Assembly (NCBI RefSeq): GCF_023703415.1
Contig: NZ_JAGMTU010000001.1
Span: 124,001 to 188,000 of the forward strand
Source of the DNA: Microbacterium sp. USTB-Y
GTDB lineage: Bacteria > Actinomycetota > Actinomycetes > Actinomycetales > Microbacteriaceae
DNA length: 64,000 nt
Direction: 5' to 3'
The notes beneath the pieces are model-generated. The model was given only the letters and a program-made list of their open reading frames with translations. It made no database searches and had not been told where the DNA came from. Each line of letters starts with the position of its first letter. Positions within the stretch are counted from its first letter, which is position 1. The position numbers and the translations under genes are program-made. This document shows, in pieces, positions 7,063 through 14,981 of this stretch.

Positions 7063-9063
7063 ATGTCCCACCACGCCCCGCAGCCGATCACGCTCGACGC
7101 CATCCCGACGCCGCACCCGCTGGATCCCCTCACCGGGCCCGAGATCGCCGCCGCCCGCGCGATCCTCGTGTCCGCGGGCCTGCTCGGCGACACGGTGCGC
7201 GTGCCCATGCTGCTGCCGGACGAGCCGACGCGGGCCGAGCTCGCCGCCTGGGGTCCCGGCGCCCCGATCGACCGCCGCGTCGACGCCACCCTGCTCGACA
7301 CGGCGACCGGGGTCGCGACCGAGGTCGTGGTCTCGATCACGCGCGGCGAGGTGCTGCGCGCCGACCGCGTGCCCAACGACGCCCCGCCGTACGGCCAGCC
7401 CCAGTACCTGTTCGAGGAGTACGAGCGCGCCGAGGCCACCGCCAAGGCCTCCCCCGAGTGGCGCGCCGCGATGGAGCGCCGCGGGCTCGCCGAGCACATC
7501 GACCTCGCCTTCTGCGGCCCCCTCGCCCCGGGCTACACCGGCCGCGCCGACGAGGTCGGGCGGCGCGTGATCCGCTCGCTCACGTTCCTGCGCTACGACG
7601 AGCTCGACTCCCCCTGGGCGCATCCGGTCGAGGGGCTCATCGTGCACATCGACCTCACGGCGAACAGCGTGATCCGCGTCGAGGACGTCGGCGACGTCCC
7701 CGTGCCCGCCGGCCACGGCAACTACTACCCCGAGGTGCAGGGCGAGGCCCGCAGCTCGCTCAAGCCGATCGAGATCGTCCAGCCGGAGGGGCCGAGCTTC
7801 TCCGTGACCGGATCCCTCGTGGAATGGGAGAACTGGTCGATGCGGGTGAGCTTCAACGCCCGCGAGGGCCTCGTGCTGCACGACGTGACCTTCGACGGGC
7901 GCCCGGTGCTGAACCGCGCGAGCGTGCCCGAGATGGTCGTCCCCTACGGCGACACCGCACCGGGGCGCTTCTGGATCAGCTACTTCGACGCCGGCGAGTA
8001 CCTGCTCGGCAAGAACGCGAACCACCTCGAGCTCGGCTGCGACTGCCTGGGCGTCATCCGCTACCTGGACGGCTACGTCGCCGACGACCGGGGCCACCCG
8101 GTCCGGATCCCCAACGTCGTCTGCATGCACGAGGAGGACACCGGGATCCTCTGGAAGCACACGAACCTCGAGGGCCGCTCGGACGTGCGCCGCGCGCGCC
8201 GCTTCGTCGTTTCCTACTTCTCCACGATCGGCAACTACGACTACGGGTTCTACTGGAACTTCGGCCTGGACGGCACGATCGAGGTCGTGGCGAAGGCCAC
8301 GGGCATCGTGTTCGTGGGCGCCGGCGAGCCGGGCGTCCCGCAGCGTCATGCCACCGAGCTCGCCCCCGGCGTGTTCGCGCCCGTGCACCAGCACCTCTTC
8401 TCCGCGCGACTGGACGTCGCGATCGACGGCAACGACAACCGCCTCCTCGAGGTCGACGCGCAGCGCGTGCCGATGGGGCCGGAGAACCCGTTCGGCAACG
8501 CCTTCAGCTGGACCGAGACGGTCCTCGGATCCGAGTCCGCCGCGCAGCGCGACGCCGACACCTCCGTGGCCCGGGTCTGGGAGGTCCAGAGCGCCTCGCA
8601 CACCAACGCCGTGGGGCGCGCGACCGCCTACCAGCTCGTGCCGCAGCCCACCGCGCTGCTCATGGCGGATCCGGCCTCCTCCGTCGCCGCGCGCGCCGCG
8701 TTCGCGACCAGGCACCTCTGGGCCACCGCCTACCGCGAGGGGGAGATCTGGCCGGCCGGCCGCTACCCGAACGCGCACCAGGGCGGTGCGGGCCTGCCCG
8801 CGTACTCCGCGGACGACGCCCCGCTGGACGGCCCGGACGGCGCCGACCTCGTGCTCTGGCACACCTTCGGGCTCACGCACTTCCCCCGCCCGGAGGACTG
8901 GCCGATCATGCCGGTCGACACCGCCGGCTTCGCGTTCCGCCCCTACGGGTTCCTCGACCAGAACCCCGGCATGGACGTGCCCGAGTCGTCGCAGGCCCAC
9001 GCCGCGGCCGGATCCGGATCCGCCTGCTGCGGCGGCGGCGAGGACTGCGCCTGCGGGCACTGA
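7063..9063 (+). CDS. copper-containing primary-amine oxidase
   Basis: A 666-aa quinoprotein that oxidatively deaminates primary amines to aldehydes with release of ammonia and H2O2. The cofactor precursor is Tyr392 in GNYDYGF (self-processed to topaquinone). Copper ligands are His442 and His444 (HQH) and His606 in THFPRPEDWP. The catalytic base is Asp309 in YFDAGEYLLG. These positions track the Arthrobacter phenylethylamine oxidase closely. There is no signal peptide, so it is probably cytoplasmic. The C-terminus ends in a Cys/His-rich tail (CCGGGEDCACGH), which is unusual and might help copper loading. The ATG at 7063 follows the TetR operator. Likely substrates are aryl-alkylamines such as tyramine or phenylethylamine (inference). 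Confidence 0.95.
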   Translation: MSHHAPQPITLDAIPTPHPLDPLTGPEIAAARAILVSAGLLGDTVRVPMLLPDEPTRAELAAWGPGAPIDRRVDATLLDTATGVATEVVVSITRGEVLRADRVPNDAPPYGQPQYLFEEYERAEATAKASPEWRAAMERRGLAEHIDLAFCGPLAPGYTGRADEVGRRVIRSLTFLRYDELDSPWAHPVEGLIVHIDLTANSVIRVEDVGDVPVPAGHGNYYPEVQGEARSSLKPIEIVQPEGPSFSVTGSLVEWENWSMRVSFNAREGLVLHDVTFDGRPVLNRASVPEMVVPYGDTAPGRFWISYFDAGEYLLGKNANHLELGCDCLGVIRYLDGYVADDRGHPVRIPNVVCMHEEDTGILWKHTNLEGRSDVRRARRFVVSYFSTIGNYDYGFYWNFGLDGTIEVVAKATGIVFVGAGEPGVPQRHATELAPGVFAPVHQHLFSARLDVAIDGNDNRLLEVDAQRVPMGPENPFGNAFSWTETVLGSESAAQRDADTSVARVWEVQSASHTNAVGRATAYQLVPQPTALLMADPASSVAARAAFATRHLWATAYREGEIWPAGRYPNAHQGGAGLPAYSADDAPLDGPDGADLVLWHTFGLTHFPRPEDWPIMPVDTAGFAFRPYGFLDQNPGMDVPESSQAHAAAGSGSACCGGGEDCACGH

Positions 9064-9076
9064 GCCCGGGGTCTCA

Positions 9077-9220
9077 CCCTGGGGTCGTTGAGCGAGCACC
9101 GGCGAAGCCGAAACGAGACGAAACCCCGCCCACTCGCAAGATCGCCCCGTTTCGTCTCAGTCGCCTGTGGCGTCTTCGCTCAACGACCCCAGGGAGCGTC
9201 CTCGCTCAACGACCCCAGGG
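9077..9220. repeat. dispersed palindromic repeat, copy 1
   Basis: A long composite hairpin between the convergent amine oxidase and LysR genes. The outer arms ccctggggtcgttgagcgag (9077-9096) and its exact complement (9201-9220) enclose a second stem built on acgagacgaaac / gtttcgtctc. The right arm is duplicated in shorter form at 9177-9194. Related elements occur at 16167, 49106 and 57087. Here it probably terminates both genes. Confidence 0.8.
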
Positions 9221-9245
9221 AGAGCGATGCGGGCTCCCCCGGGGC

Positions 9246-10175
9246 TCAGACCGCCTTCGCGACGAAGCCGCCGGATCCCACGAGCGCGTCGGCGGTGGCG
9301 ATGATCGTGTCGCGGAGGGCCGCGGCGGCGCGCGTCGGCGCCATGTCGGCCCGGTGCGCCAGGCTCACGGTGCGCGTCAGCTTCGGCGAGGCGAGGGGCA
9401 CCGCGCGGAGTCCCGGCCGGTCGAGTGCGACCATGGCGGGCACCACGGCGACGCCCACTCCGCGCTCGACGAAGCGCAGTACGGTGTCCATCTCGGGGCC
9501 TTCCACGACGACCTCGGGCGCGAGCGCGGCGGCGGCGAAGGCCGCATCGGTCGCGGCGCGCAGCTCGTAGCTGCGCGGGAACGCGATGAGCGGCAGATCC
9601 GCCACGGCGGCGAGCGCGATCGCCTGACCGTGGCTCACCGGCGACTGCGCGGCGGATGAGATCACCACGAGATCCTCCTCGAGCAGCGGCGTACGGCTGA
9701 GACTCACCGGCGAGGCCGCCGCCGCGTCGGAGGATGCGAGCAGCGCGAGATCCAGCGCCCCCTCGGCGAGCGCCGCGACGAGCCCGCGCGAGCCGCGCTC
9801 CGTGAGCTCCAGCTCGATCCCGGGGTGCGCGGCGCGGAAGGCGCCGACGACCTCGGGCACGATGCTCGCGCACAGCGACGGCGGCGCGCCCAGGCGCACC
9901 CGCCCCCGGCGCAGGCCCGCGATCTCGGCCATCTCCCGCCGCACCGACGCGGCATCCGCGAGCATGCGCCGCGCGTAGGGCAGCAGCACCTCTCCCGCGG
10001 CCGTGAGCGAGATGTGCCCGCGCGCGCGATGGAACAGCTCGGATCCGAGCTCGCGCTCCAGGGTGGAGATCTGCCGGCTCAGGGAGGGCTGCGCGAGATG
10101 CAGCTCCTCGGCGGCACGGGTGAAGTTGCCGAGCCGGGCGATCTCGACGAATCCGCGGAGCTGCTCGAGGTTCAT
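9246..10175 (-). CDS. LysR-family transcriptional regulator
   Basis: A 309-aa LysR-type regulator. The winged HTH is at residues 1-60 (FVEIARLGNFTRAAEELHLA, then QPSLSRQISTLE), followed by the periplasmic-binding-like effector domain. It is divergent from the flavoprotein gene at 10253, its likely target. Two in-frame ATGs exist (10181 and 10175). A -10 element TAGGCT (10187-10182) directly abuts the first and lies 6 nt before the second, so the second is preferred and the mRNA is probably leaderless. The effector is unknown. Confidence 0.88.
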   Translation of the reverse strand: MNLEQLRGFVEIARLGNFTRAAEELHLAQPSLSRQISTLERELGSELFHRARGHISLTAAGEVLLPYARRMLADAASVRREMAEIAGLRRGRVRLGAPPSLCASIVPEVVGAFRAAHPGIELELTERGSRGLVAALAEGALDLALLASSDAAAASPVSLSRTPLLEEDLVVISSAAQSPVSHGQAIALAAVADLPLIAFPRSYELRAATDAAFAAAALAPEVVVEGPEMDTVLRFVERGVGVAVVPAMVALDRPGLRAVPLASPKLTRTVSLAHRADMAPTRAAAALRDTIIATADALVGSGGFVAKAV

Positions 10176-10181
10176 GGCCAT

Positions 10182-10187
10182 AGCCTA
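10182..10187 (-). promoter_or_regulatory. -10 element of lysR (leaderless)
   Basis: TAGGCT on the minus strand is followed by 6 nt and the ATG at 10175. It decides between the two possible start codons. Confidence 0.5.
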
Positions 10188-10207
10188 GAGGCATTCAGTC
10201 CAGCGGA

Positions 10208-10225
10208 ATTATGCATTGGAGTAAT
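10208..10225. promoter_or_regulatory. LysR-type binding site
   Basis: ATTATGCATTGGAGTAAT has inverted ATTA/TAAT ends, fits the T-N11-A pattern of LysR sites, and lies in the short divergent region between lysR and the flavoprotein gene. It stands out as AT-rich in GC-rich DNA. Confidence 0.55.
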
Positions 10226-10252
10226 CGTCGGCGGATTCCTAGCGTGGAACCC

Positions 10253-12019
10253 ATGACTGAGAACCCCCCTCGCGAACGCCTCGTCGCCACCACCGTGCTC
10301 GTGATCGGCACCGGCGGATCCGGCCTGCGCGCGGCCATCGAGATCGCCGAGCAGGGCGTCGACGTGCTGGCCGTCGGCAAGCGCCCGCGCCACGACGCGC
10401 ACACCTCGCTCGCCGCGGGCGGCATCAACGCCGCCCTCGGCACCATGGATCCGCAGGACAGCTGGCAGCAGCATGCGGCGGACACCCTCAAGGAGAGCTA
10501 CTTCCTCGCCGACCCGCGCACGGTCGAGATCGTCACCCGGGGAGCCGAGGAGGGCATCCGCGACCTCGAGCGCTACGGCATGGGCTTCGCCCGCGAGGAC
10601 GACGGCCGCATCTCGCAGCGCTTCTTCGGCGCGCACACCTTCCGTCGCACCGCGTTCGCCGGCGACTACACGGGCCTGGAGATCCAGCGAGCCCTCACCG
10701 GCCGCGCCGAGCAGCTCGAGATCCCGATCCTCGACACCGTCTACATCACGCGCCTGCTGGTCGACGAGGTCGAGGGCCCGGACGGCGGCACGGTCCCGCG
10801 GATCTTCGGCGCGTACGGCTTCGACCTCATCGACGGAACCCGGTACCTCATCCACGCCGACGCCGTGATCCTCGCCGCGGGCGGGCACAACCGCATCTGG
10901 CGGCGCACCTCGTCCCGCCGCGACGAGAACACCGGCGACTCCTTCCGCCTCGCGGTCGAGGCGGGCGGGCGGATCCGCGACCCCGAGCTCGTGCAGTTCC
11001 ACCCCTCCGGCATCATCGAGCCGGAGAGCGAGGCCGGCACGCTCGTCTCCGAGGCCGCACGCGGCGAGGGCGGCATCCTGCGCAACGCGCTCGGCGAGCG
11101 GTTCATGCAGCGCTACGACCCGGAGCGGATGGAACTGTCCACCCGCGACCGTGTGGCGCTGGCGGCGTACACCGAGATCGCGGAGGGCCGCGGCACCCCG
11201 AACGGCGGCGTCTGGCTGGACGTCTCGCACCTGCCCCGCGAGACGATCATGACCCGCCTGCCCCGCGTGTACCAGACGCTCCTCGAACTGCAGATGCTCG
11301 ACATCACGAAGGACCCGATCGAGATCGCGCCGACCGCACACTACTCGATGGGCGGAGTCTGGGTGCGCCCGGAGGACCACCGCACCGATGTGGACGGGCT
11401 CTATGCGATCGGCGAGGCCTCCTCCGGTCTGCACGGTGCGAACCGGCTCGGCGGCAACTCCCTCATCGAGCTGCTCGTGTTCGGGCGGATCACGGGCCGC
11501 GCCGCCGTCGCGCACGCCTACGGGCTCGACGCGCAGCGCCGCTCGACGGAGGCGGTGCGGCGGGCCAGGGCCGAGCTCGACGACCTGCTGGCGGCCGACG
11601 GCCCGGAGAACGTGCGCGCCCTGCAGCGCGCGATCCGCGACACCATGACCGCGCACGCGGGCGTCGTCCGCGACGAGGAGGGCCTGCGCACCGGCCTCGC
11701 CGAGCTCGACGCGATCGAGGAGAGGATGACCCGGATCGGGATCCACCCCGACATCGCCGGGTTCCAGGATCTGGCGCACGCCTTCGATCTGCGCTCCTCG
11801 GCGCTGGCCGCCCGGGCGACGCTGGCGGCCGCCCTGGAGCGGCGCGAGACCCGCGGCTGCCACAACCGCAGCGACTACCCCGGGATGGATCCGGCGCTGC
11901 AGGTCAATCTCGTCTGGTCGCCGTCCACCGGCGTCGTGCGCGAGGAGATCCCGCCGATCCCGGCGGAGATCGATGCCCTGATCCGCGACGTGGACACGGC
12001 CGGCAAGCTCGTCGAGTAG
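10253..12019 (+). CDS. fumarate reductase/succinate dehydrogenase-like flavoprotein
   Basis: A 588-aa FAD oxidoreductase of the SdhA/FrdA/L-aspartate oxidase family. It shows the dinucleotide-binding GTGGSGLRAAIE near the N-terminus, FRRTAFAGDYTG, the catalytic-region QFHPSG, EAARGEGG, and AHYSMGGV plus GLHGANRLGGNSL in the C-terminal FAD contact. No iron-sulfur or membrane-anchor subunit is encoded nearby, so it is a stand-alone enzyme, unlike the respiratory complex. L-aspartate oxidase is a possible alternative, but no NAD biosynthesis genes are adjacent. The ATG at 10253 was preferred over one at 10211 that lies inside the LysR site. Probably controlled by the divergent LysR. Confidence 0.8.
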   Translation: MTENPPRERLVATTVLVIGTGGSGLRAAIEIAEQGVDVLAVGKRPRHDAHTSLAAGGINAALGTMDPQDSWQQHAADTLKESYFLADPRTVEIVTRGAEEGIRDLERYGMGFAREDDGRISQRFFGAHTFRRTAFAGDYTGLEIQRALTGRAEQLEIPILDTVYITRLLVDEVEGPDGGTVPRIFGAYGFDLIDGTRYLIHADAVILAAGGHNRIWRRTSSRRDENTGDSFRLAVEAGGRIRDPELVQFHPSGIIEPESEAGTLVSEAARGEGGILRNALGERFMQRYDPERMELSTRDRVALAAYTEIAEGRGTPNGGVWLDVSHLPRETIMTRLPRVYQTLLELQMLDITKDPIEIAPTAHYSMGGVWVRPEDHRTDVDGLYAIGEASSGLHGANRLGGNSLIELLVFGRITGRAAVAHAYGLDAQRRSTEAVRRARAELDDLLAADGPENVRALQRAIRDTMTAHAGVVRDEEGLRTGLAELDAIEERMTRIGIHPDIAGFQDLAHAFDLRSSALAARATLAAALERRETRGCHNRSDYPGMDPALQVNLVWSPSTGVVREEIPPIPAEIDALIRDVDTAGKLVE

Positions 12020-12040
12020 CGCGGTCACCGCCCTTCGGGC

Positions 12041-12146
12041 CTCACCGCGAGAAGGCATCTCGGTTGCGAGACCGCATCCGCGTCGCGAGACGGCAGCACG
12101 ATCGCGCTGTCTCGCGATGCGGATGCGGATGCGGTCTCGCGGTGAG
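12041..12146. repeat. composite hairpin repeat downstream of the flavoprotein
   Basis: The arms ctcaccgcgag (12041-12051) and its complement (12136-12146) enclose nested shorter pairings rich in gcgagac and gcatccg. It probably terminates the flavoprotein gene. Its gcgagaccg sequence recurs in the hairpin at 13333-13407, on the other side of the AraC gene. The rest of the 247-nt gap to 12267 contains a possible -10 (TAGAGT at 12199) for the AraC gene. Confidence 0.6.
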
Positions 12147-12266
12147 CCGGCTCCTGCGGGCGATCGCCGGATCCTCCCCGTCGCCCCGTCCGCGGTGGTA
12201 GAGTGCCTCAACGGATCGTATACAAAGTCGTCGATCCACCCCTGCATCTTCCCGAGGTGATCAGTC

Positions 12267-13223
12267 GTGGCCGCAGCTCCCGTCGCTCCCGCAGAGTCCG
12301 TCTCGACGCTCGTCGCGCGCAACATCAGCGAGTTCCGCTCGGCCGTCTCCGACTCGTTCGTGCCGCTGCAGGTCAGCGGCGAGGGGCCCGCGCCCTTCCG
12401 CGGCCTGATCCGCGGGGCCGCCGTCGACGAGGTGCACGTCACCGACCTCCGCGCCTCCCGCCACGTCGTCGAGCGCACTCCCGAGCTCATCGCGCGGGGC
12501 GACCGCTCGTACTTCAAGGTGAGCCTGATGCTCGCCGGGACCGGGCTCCTCATCCAAGACGACCGCGAGGCCGTGCTGACCCCCGGCGACCTCGCCGTCT
12601 ACGACACCGACCGCCCCTATTCCCTGGTGTTCGACGAGGACTTCCGCACCATGGTGGTCATGTTCCCGAAGCACCTGCTGAGCCTGCCGCCGGAGATGGT
12701 GGGCCAGCTCACCGCCGTGCGGATCTCCGGCCAGGAGGGGCTCGGCGGCATGGTGGTGCCGTACCTGCGCCAGCTCGCCACGAACCTCGACCAGCTCGCG
12801 GGCGCGACCGGCGCCCGCCTCGCGCACAGCGCCCTCGACCTCGTCTCGACCGTGTTCACCCGGGAGCTCGGGCTCGACGAGTCCGCCGCCGACCCGCATC
12901 GCGCGCTCATGCAGCGCATCCGCGGGCACATCGACCGCAACCTCGCGTCGACCGATCTCGGCCCCGCGTCGATCGCGAGCGCGCACTTCATCTCGACCCG
13001 GCACCTGCACGGCCTGTTCCAGGAGCAGGGCACGACCGTGTCGACGTGGATCCGCACCCGCCGGCTCGAGCAGTGCCGCAGGGACCTGCTGGATCCGGTG
13101 CTCGCCGACCGTCCCGTCGCCGCGATCGCCGCCCGCTGGGGCTTCGTCGACGCCGCGCACTTCAGCCGCGCCTTCAAGACCGCCTACGGCGTCTCCCCCA
13201 GCGAGTACCGCTCCACGCACTGA
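12267..13223 (+). CDS. AraC-family transcriptional regulator
   Basis: A 318-aa regulator with an N-terminal AraC-binding-like beta domain (about residues 20-200) and a C-terminal double HTH (about 215-318). The HTH shows HFISTRHLHGLFQEQG and the family signature ending in WGFVDAAHFSRAFKTAYG plus SPSEYR. GTG at 12267 is preceded by GAGGTGA at a good distance. It is orphaned, with no divergent partner, so its target may be the MoaF/SnoaL/Liv operon that follows on the same strand (inference). Regulators of this architecture often control aromatic or amine catabolism; the ligand is unknown. Confidence 0.87.
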   Translation: MAAAPVAPAESVSTLVARNISEFRSAVSDSFVPLQVSGEGPAPFRGLIRGAAVDEVHVTDLRASRHVVERTPELIARGDRSYFKVSLMLAGTGLLIQDDREAVLTPGDLAVYDTDRPYSLVFDEDFRTMVVMFPKHLLSLPPEMVGQLTAVRISGQEGLGGMVVPYLRQLATNLDQLAGATGARLAHSALDLVSTVFTRELGLDESAADPHRALMQRIRGHIDRNLASTDLGPASIASAHFISTRHLHGLFQEQGTTVSTWIRTRRLEQCRRDLLDPVLADRPVAAIAARWGFVDAAHFSRAFKTAYGVSPSEYRSTH

Positions 13224-13332
13224 CGCCGCGGGGCGCGCGGCCCGTCTGACTGCCCGTCCGCCTGCCCGTCCGTCTGCTCGTCCGTCCGCGGGACCGTCCG
13301 TCCGCGAGACCGCCCCGTCCGCCTGCCGCCCC

Positions 13333-13407
13333 ACCGCGAGACCGAACCTGCGTCACGAGACCGCGCTCTGTTCCCGCGGTTTCGGGTGACAGGTTCGGTC
13401 TCGCGGT
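13333..13407. repeat. 18-bp perfect inverted repeat after the AraC gene
   Basis: accgcgagaccgaacctg (13333-13350) pairs perfectly with 13390-13407 across a 39-nt loop. It is probably the AraC gene terminator. Upstream (13230-13330) is low-complexity sequence made of cctgcccgtccg-type direct repeats. Confidence 0.7.
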
Positions 13408-13488
13408 TCCCCCGGCGGTTCCCCCGGGGGTTCCCCTCGCGGTTCCCCCGGCGGTTCCCCTCGCGGTTCCCCCGGCGGTTCCCCCGGC
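13405..13488. repeat. 12-bp tandem repeat, 7 copies
   Basis: Seven head-to-tail copies of ggttcccccggc (variants end in ctcgc or cggg) directly abut the preceding hairpin. Function unknown. The remainder of this 432-nt gap (to 13655) shows only the moaF ribosome binding site and no coding signal. Confidence 0.85.
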
Positions 13489-13655
13489 GGATCCGCACGC
13501 CCCGCGACGGCACCTCCCCGGCACTTGCCCGTGGGGGCACGCCGGTTGACTCTCGGCGCGCGATCGGACGCAGAGCGTTGAGCGGGATCCTGGCCCGGAA
13601 CAGCATGGTTCCACGCCCCGTAGTCCGGCGGGGTCAGGGTCGAAGGAGTCCCCGA

Positions 13656-14450
13656 GTGTCCGATGAAGTGACCGTTGCCGATCCCGCGCTCGACGAGTGG
13701 CGCACCTATGACGAGTTCGCCGCGGGGATCGACACCTTCCGCCTGCCGAACACCGACCTGGCCGGCACGGCGCTCGTGCTCACGCTGGACGACGGATCGT
13801 CGCTGAGCCTCGACTTCGGCGCCGGCACGGTCGACTGGTCCGGGCTCGGCGCGTCCGGCACGGATCCCTATGACGCGGTCGCCGTGCGCGACGACGTCGT
13901 CTTCGTGAACCTCCCGCTCGTCTCGCGCGAGCGCGAGGCGCTCACCGTCGTCTACTCCACCACCTCGCACCGCGCGACCGTGATCCGCTCCCGCATCGCG
14001 GCGGAGGCCGTGGAGGGCACCCCGCAGGTCGCGCAGGAGTTCTGGGCCGCGACGACCGACGGCGGCGCGCCGACCGGGGAGCAGCCGGGGCCGAGCCGCG
14101 ACCTCATCGGCAAGCGCAACGTCTATCGCTACAGCCCATACCACCTGTACGAGCACGTCTATGTCTCCAGCCAGCGCTACGCCTGGCAGTGTCTCGAGGG
14201 CGTGCAGCGCGGGCACGGCGACATGGACCTCTCCACGGTCTGGAAGTTCGCCGACGGGCTCTACCTGTTCTGCTTCCGCGAGTTCAGGATCGCGGTCGCG
14301 AGCGTCTGGCTGCACGATCTCGGCTATCAGCTGATGACCACCGGGATCTTCCTCGGCCTCAACGGCGAGGGGGCGGCGGAGCACTCCCGCGCCGGAGGCC
14401 ACATCTACCCGCTCGGCTCGGTGTCCTACCCCGACGCGCAGCCCGTCTGA
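13656..14450 (+). CDS. MoaF-family protein 1
   Basis: A 264-aa protein of the MoaF family, a small beta-barrel fold often labelled molybdenum cofactor biosynthesis protein F, although the name stems from the monoamine regulon of Klebsiella. Its conserved C-terminal motif YEHVYVSSQRYAWQCLEG (from residue 165) recurs in the second MoaF protein of this window. GTG at 13656 was chosen because GAAGGAG lies 8 nt upstream; the longer frame runs through the tandem repeat. No Moco genes are present nearby. It precedes a SnoaL-like protein and a Liv-type ABC system, so a role in binding or transforming the imported small molecule is plausible but unproven. Confidence 0.75.
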   Translation: MSDEVTVADPALDEWRTYDEFAAGIDTFRLPNTDLAGTALVLTLDDGSSLSLDFGAGTVDWSGLGASGTDPYDAVAVRDDVVFVNLPLVSREREALTVVYSTTSHRATVIRSRIAAEAVEGTPQVAQEFWAATTDGGAPTGEQPGPSRDLIGKRNVYRYSPYHLYEHVYVSSQRYAWQCLEGVQRGHGDMDLSTVWKFADGLYLFCFREFRIAVASVWLHDLGYQLMTTGIFLGLNGEGAAEHSRAGGHIYPLGSVSYPDAQPV

Positions 14451-14525
14451 ACCGCCCGGCACCGGGAGACCGCCGCACGACGGTCGAGCGGCGTCCGTCG
14501 ACCCCCGACCTCGAGGAGCCCCGCC

Positions 14526-14915
14526 ATGAGCAACGCCGACATCATCCGCACCCACTACGACGCGAGCGATCGCGGCGACCTCGACGGCATGCTCGCGCCG
14601 CTCGCCGCCGATGTGCGCTGGACCGAGGCGGCGGGATTCCCCTACGCCGGCACCTACGTCGGCCCCGACGCCGTGGCCGCGAACGTGTTCGCCCGCATCC
14701 AGGACGACTGGGACGACTACACCCTCGCCGTGGACGAGGTCGTCGATGGCGGCGACACCGTGATCGGCATCGGCACCTACTCCGGCACGTACAAGCGCAC
14801 CGGCCGGTTCTTCGCGGCCCGCGTCGCGCACGTGTGGCGGCTCGAGAACGGCGAGGTCGTCGCCTTCGAGCAGTTCACCGACACCGAGATGGTGGCCCGC
14901 GCGCTGCGCGACTGA
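14526..14915 (+). CDS. SnoaL/NTF2-like small protein
   Basis: A 129-aa protein with the NTF2-like cone fold expected from the pattern IIRTHYDASDRGDLDGMLAP near the N-terminus, followed by AANVFARIQDDWDDY, a VIGIGTYSG strand and RVAHVWRLENGEV. Members are small isomerases, hydrolases or ligand-binding proteins; the active residues vary and cannot be assigned here. GAGGAG precedes the ATG. It lies between the moaF gene and the ABC substrate-binding protein, which suggests the same operon and an enzymatic or binding role for the imported compound. Confidence 0.75.
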   Translation: MSNADIIRTHYDASDRGDLDGMLAPLAADVRWTEAAGFPYAGTYVGPDAVAANVFARIQDDWDDYTLAVDEVVDGGDTVIGIGTYSGTYKRTGRFFAARVAHVWRLENGEVVAFEQFTDTEMVARALRD

Positions 14916-14981
14916 CCTCCGTCCGCCCAGACCTGCACCACACCGCGGGATCCGTCCCGCACCCGAGAAGACAGGAATCAC

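Noticed and set aside
10211..10252. Upstream ATG for the flavoprotein
   Set aside because: It lies inside the LysR site and ahead of a likely promoter; family alignment starts near the ATG at 10253.
13405..13488. Possible CRISPR-like array
   Set aside because: The units are contiguous 12-bp repeats without spacers and there are no cas genes.
13386..13655. N-terminal extension of MoaF 1 through the tandem repeat
   Set aside because: The frame yields repeated RFPRRFP-type residues from the 12-bp array, and a good ribosome binding site precedes the GTG at 13656.
13656..14450. Molybdenum cofactor biosynthesis role for MoaF
   Set aside because: No moaA-E, moeA or molybdate transport genes are present, and the neighbours are uptake and catabolic genes.
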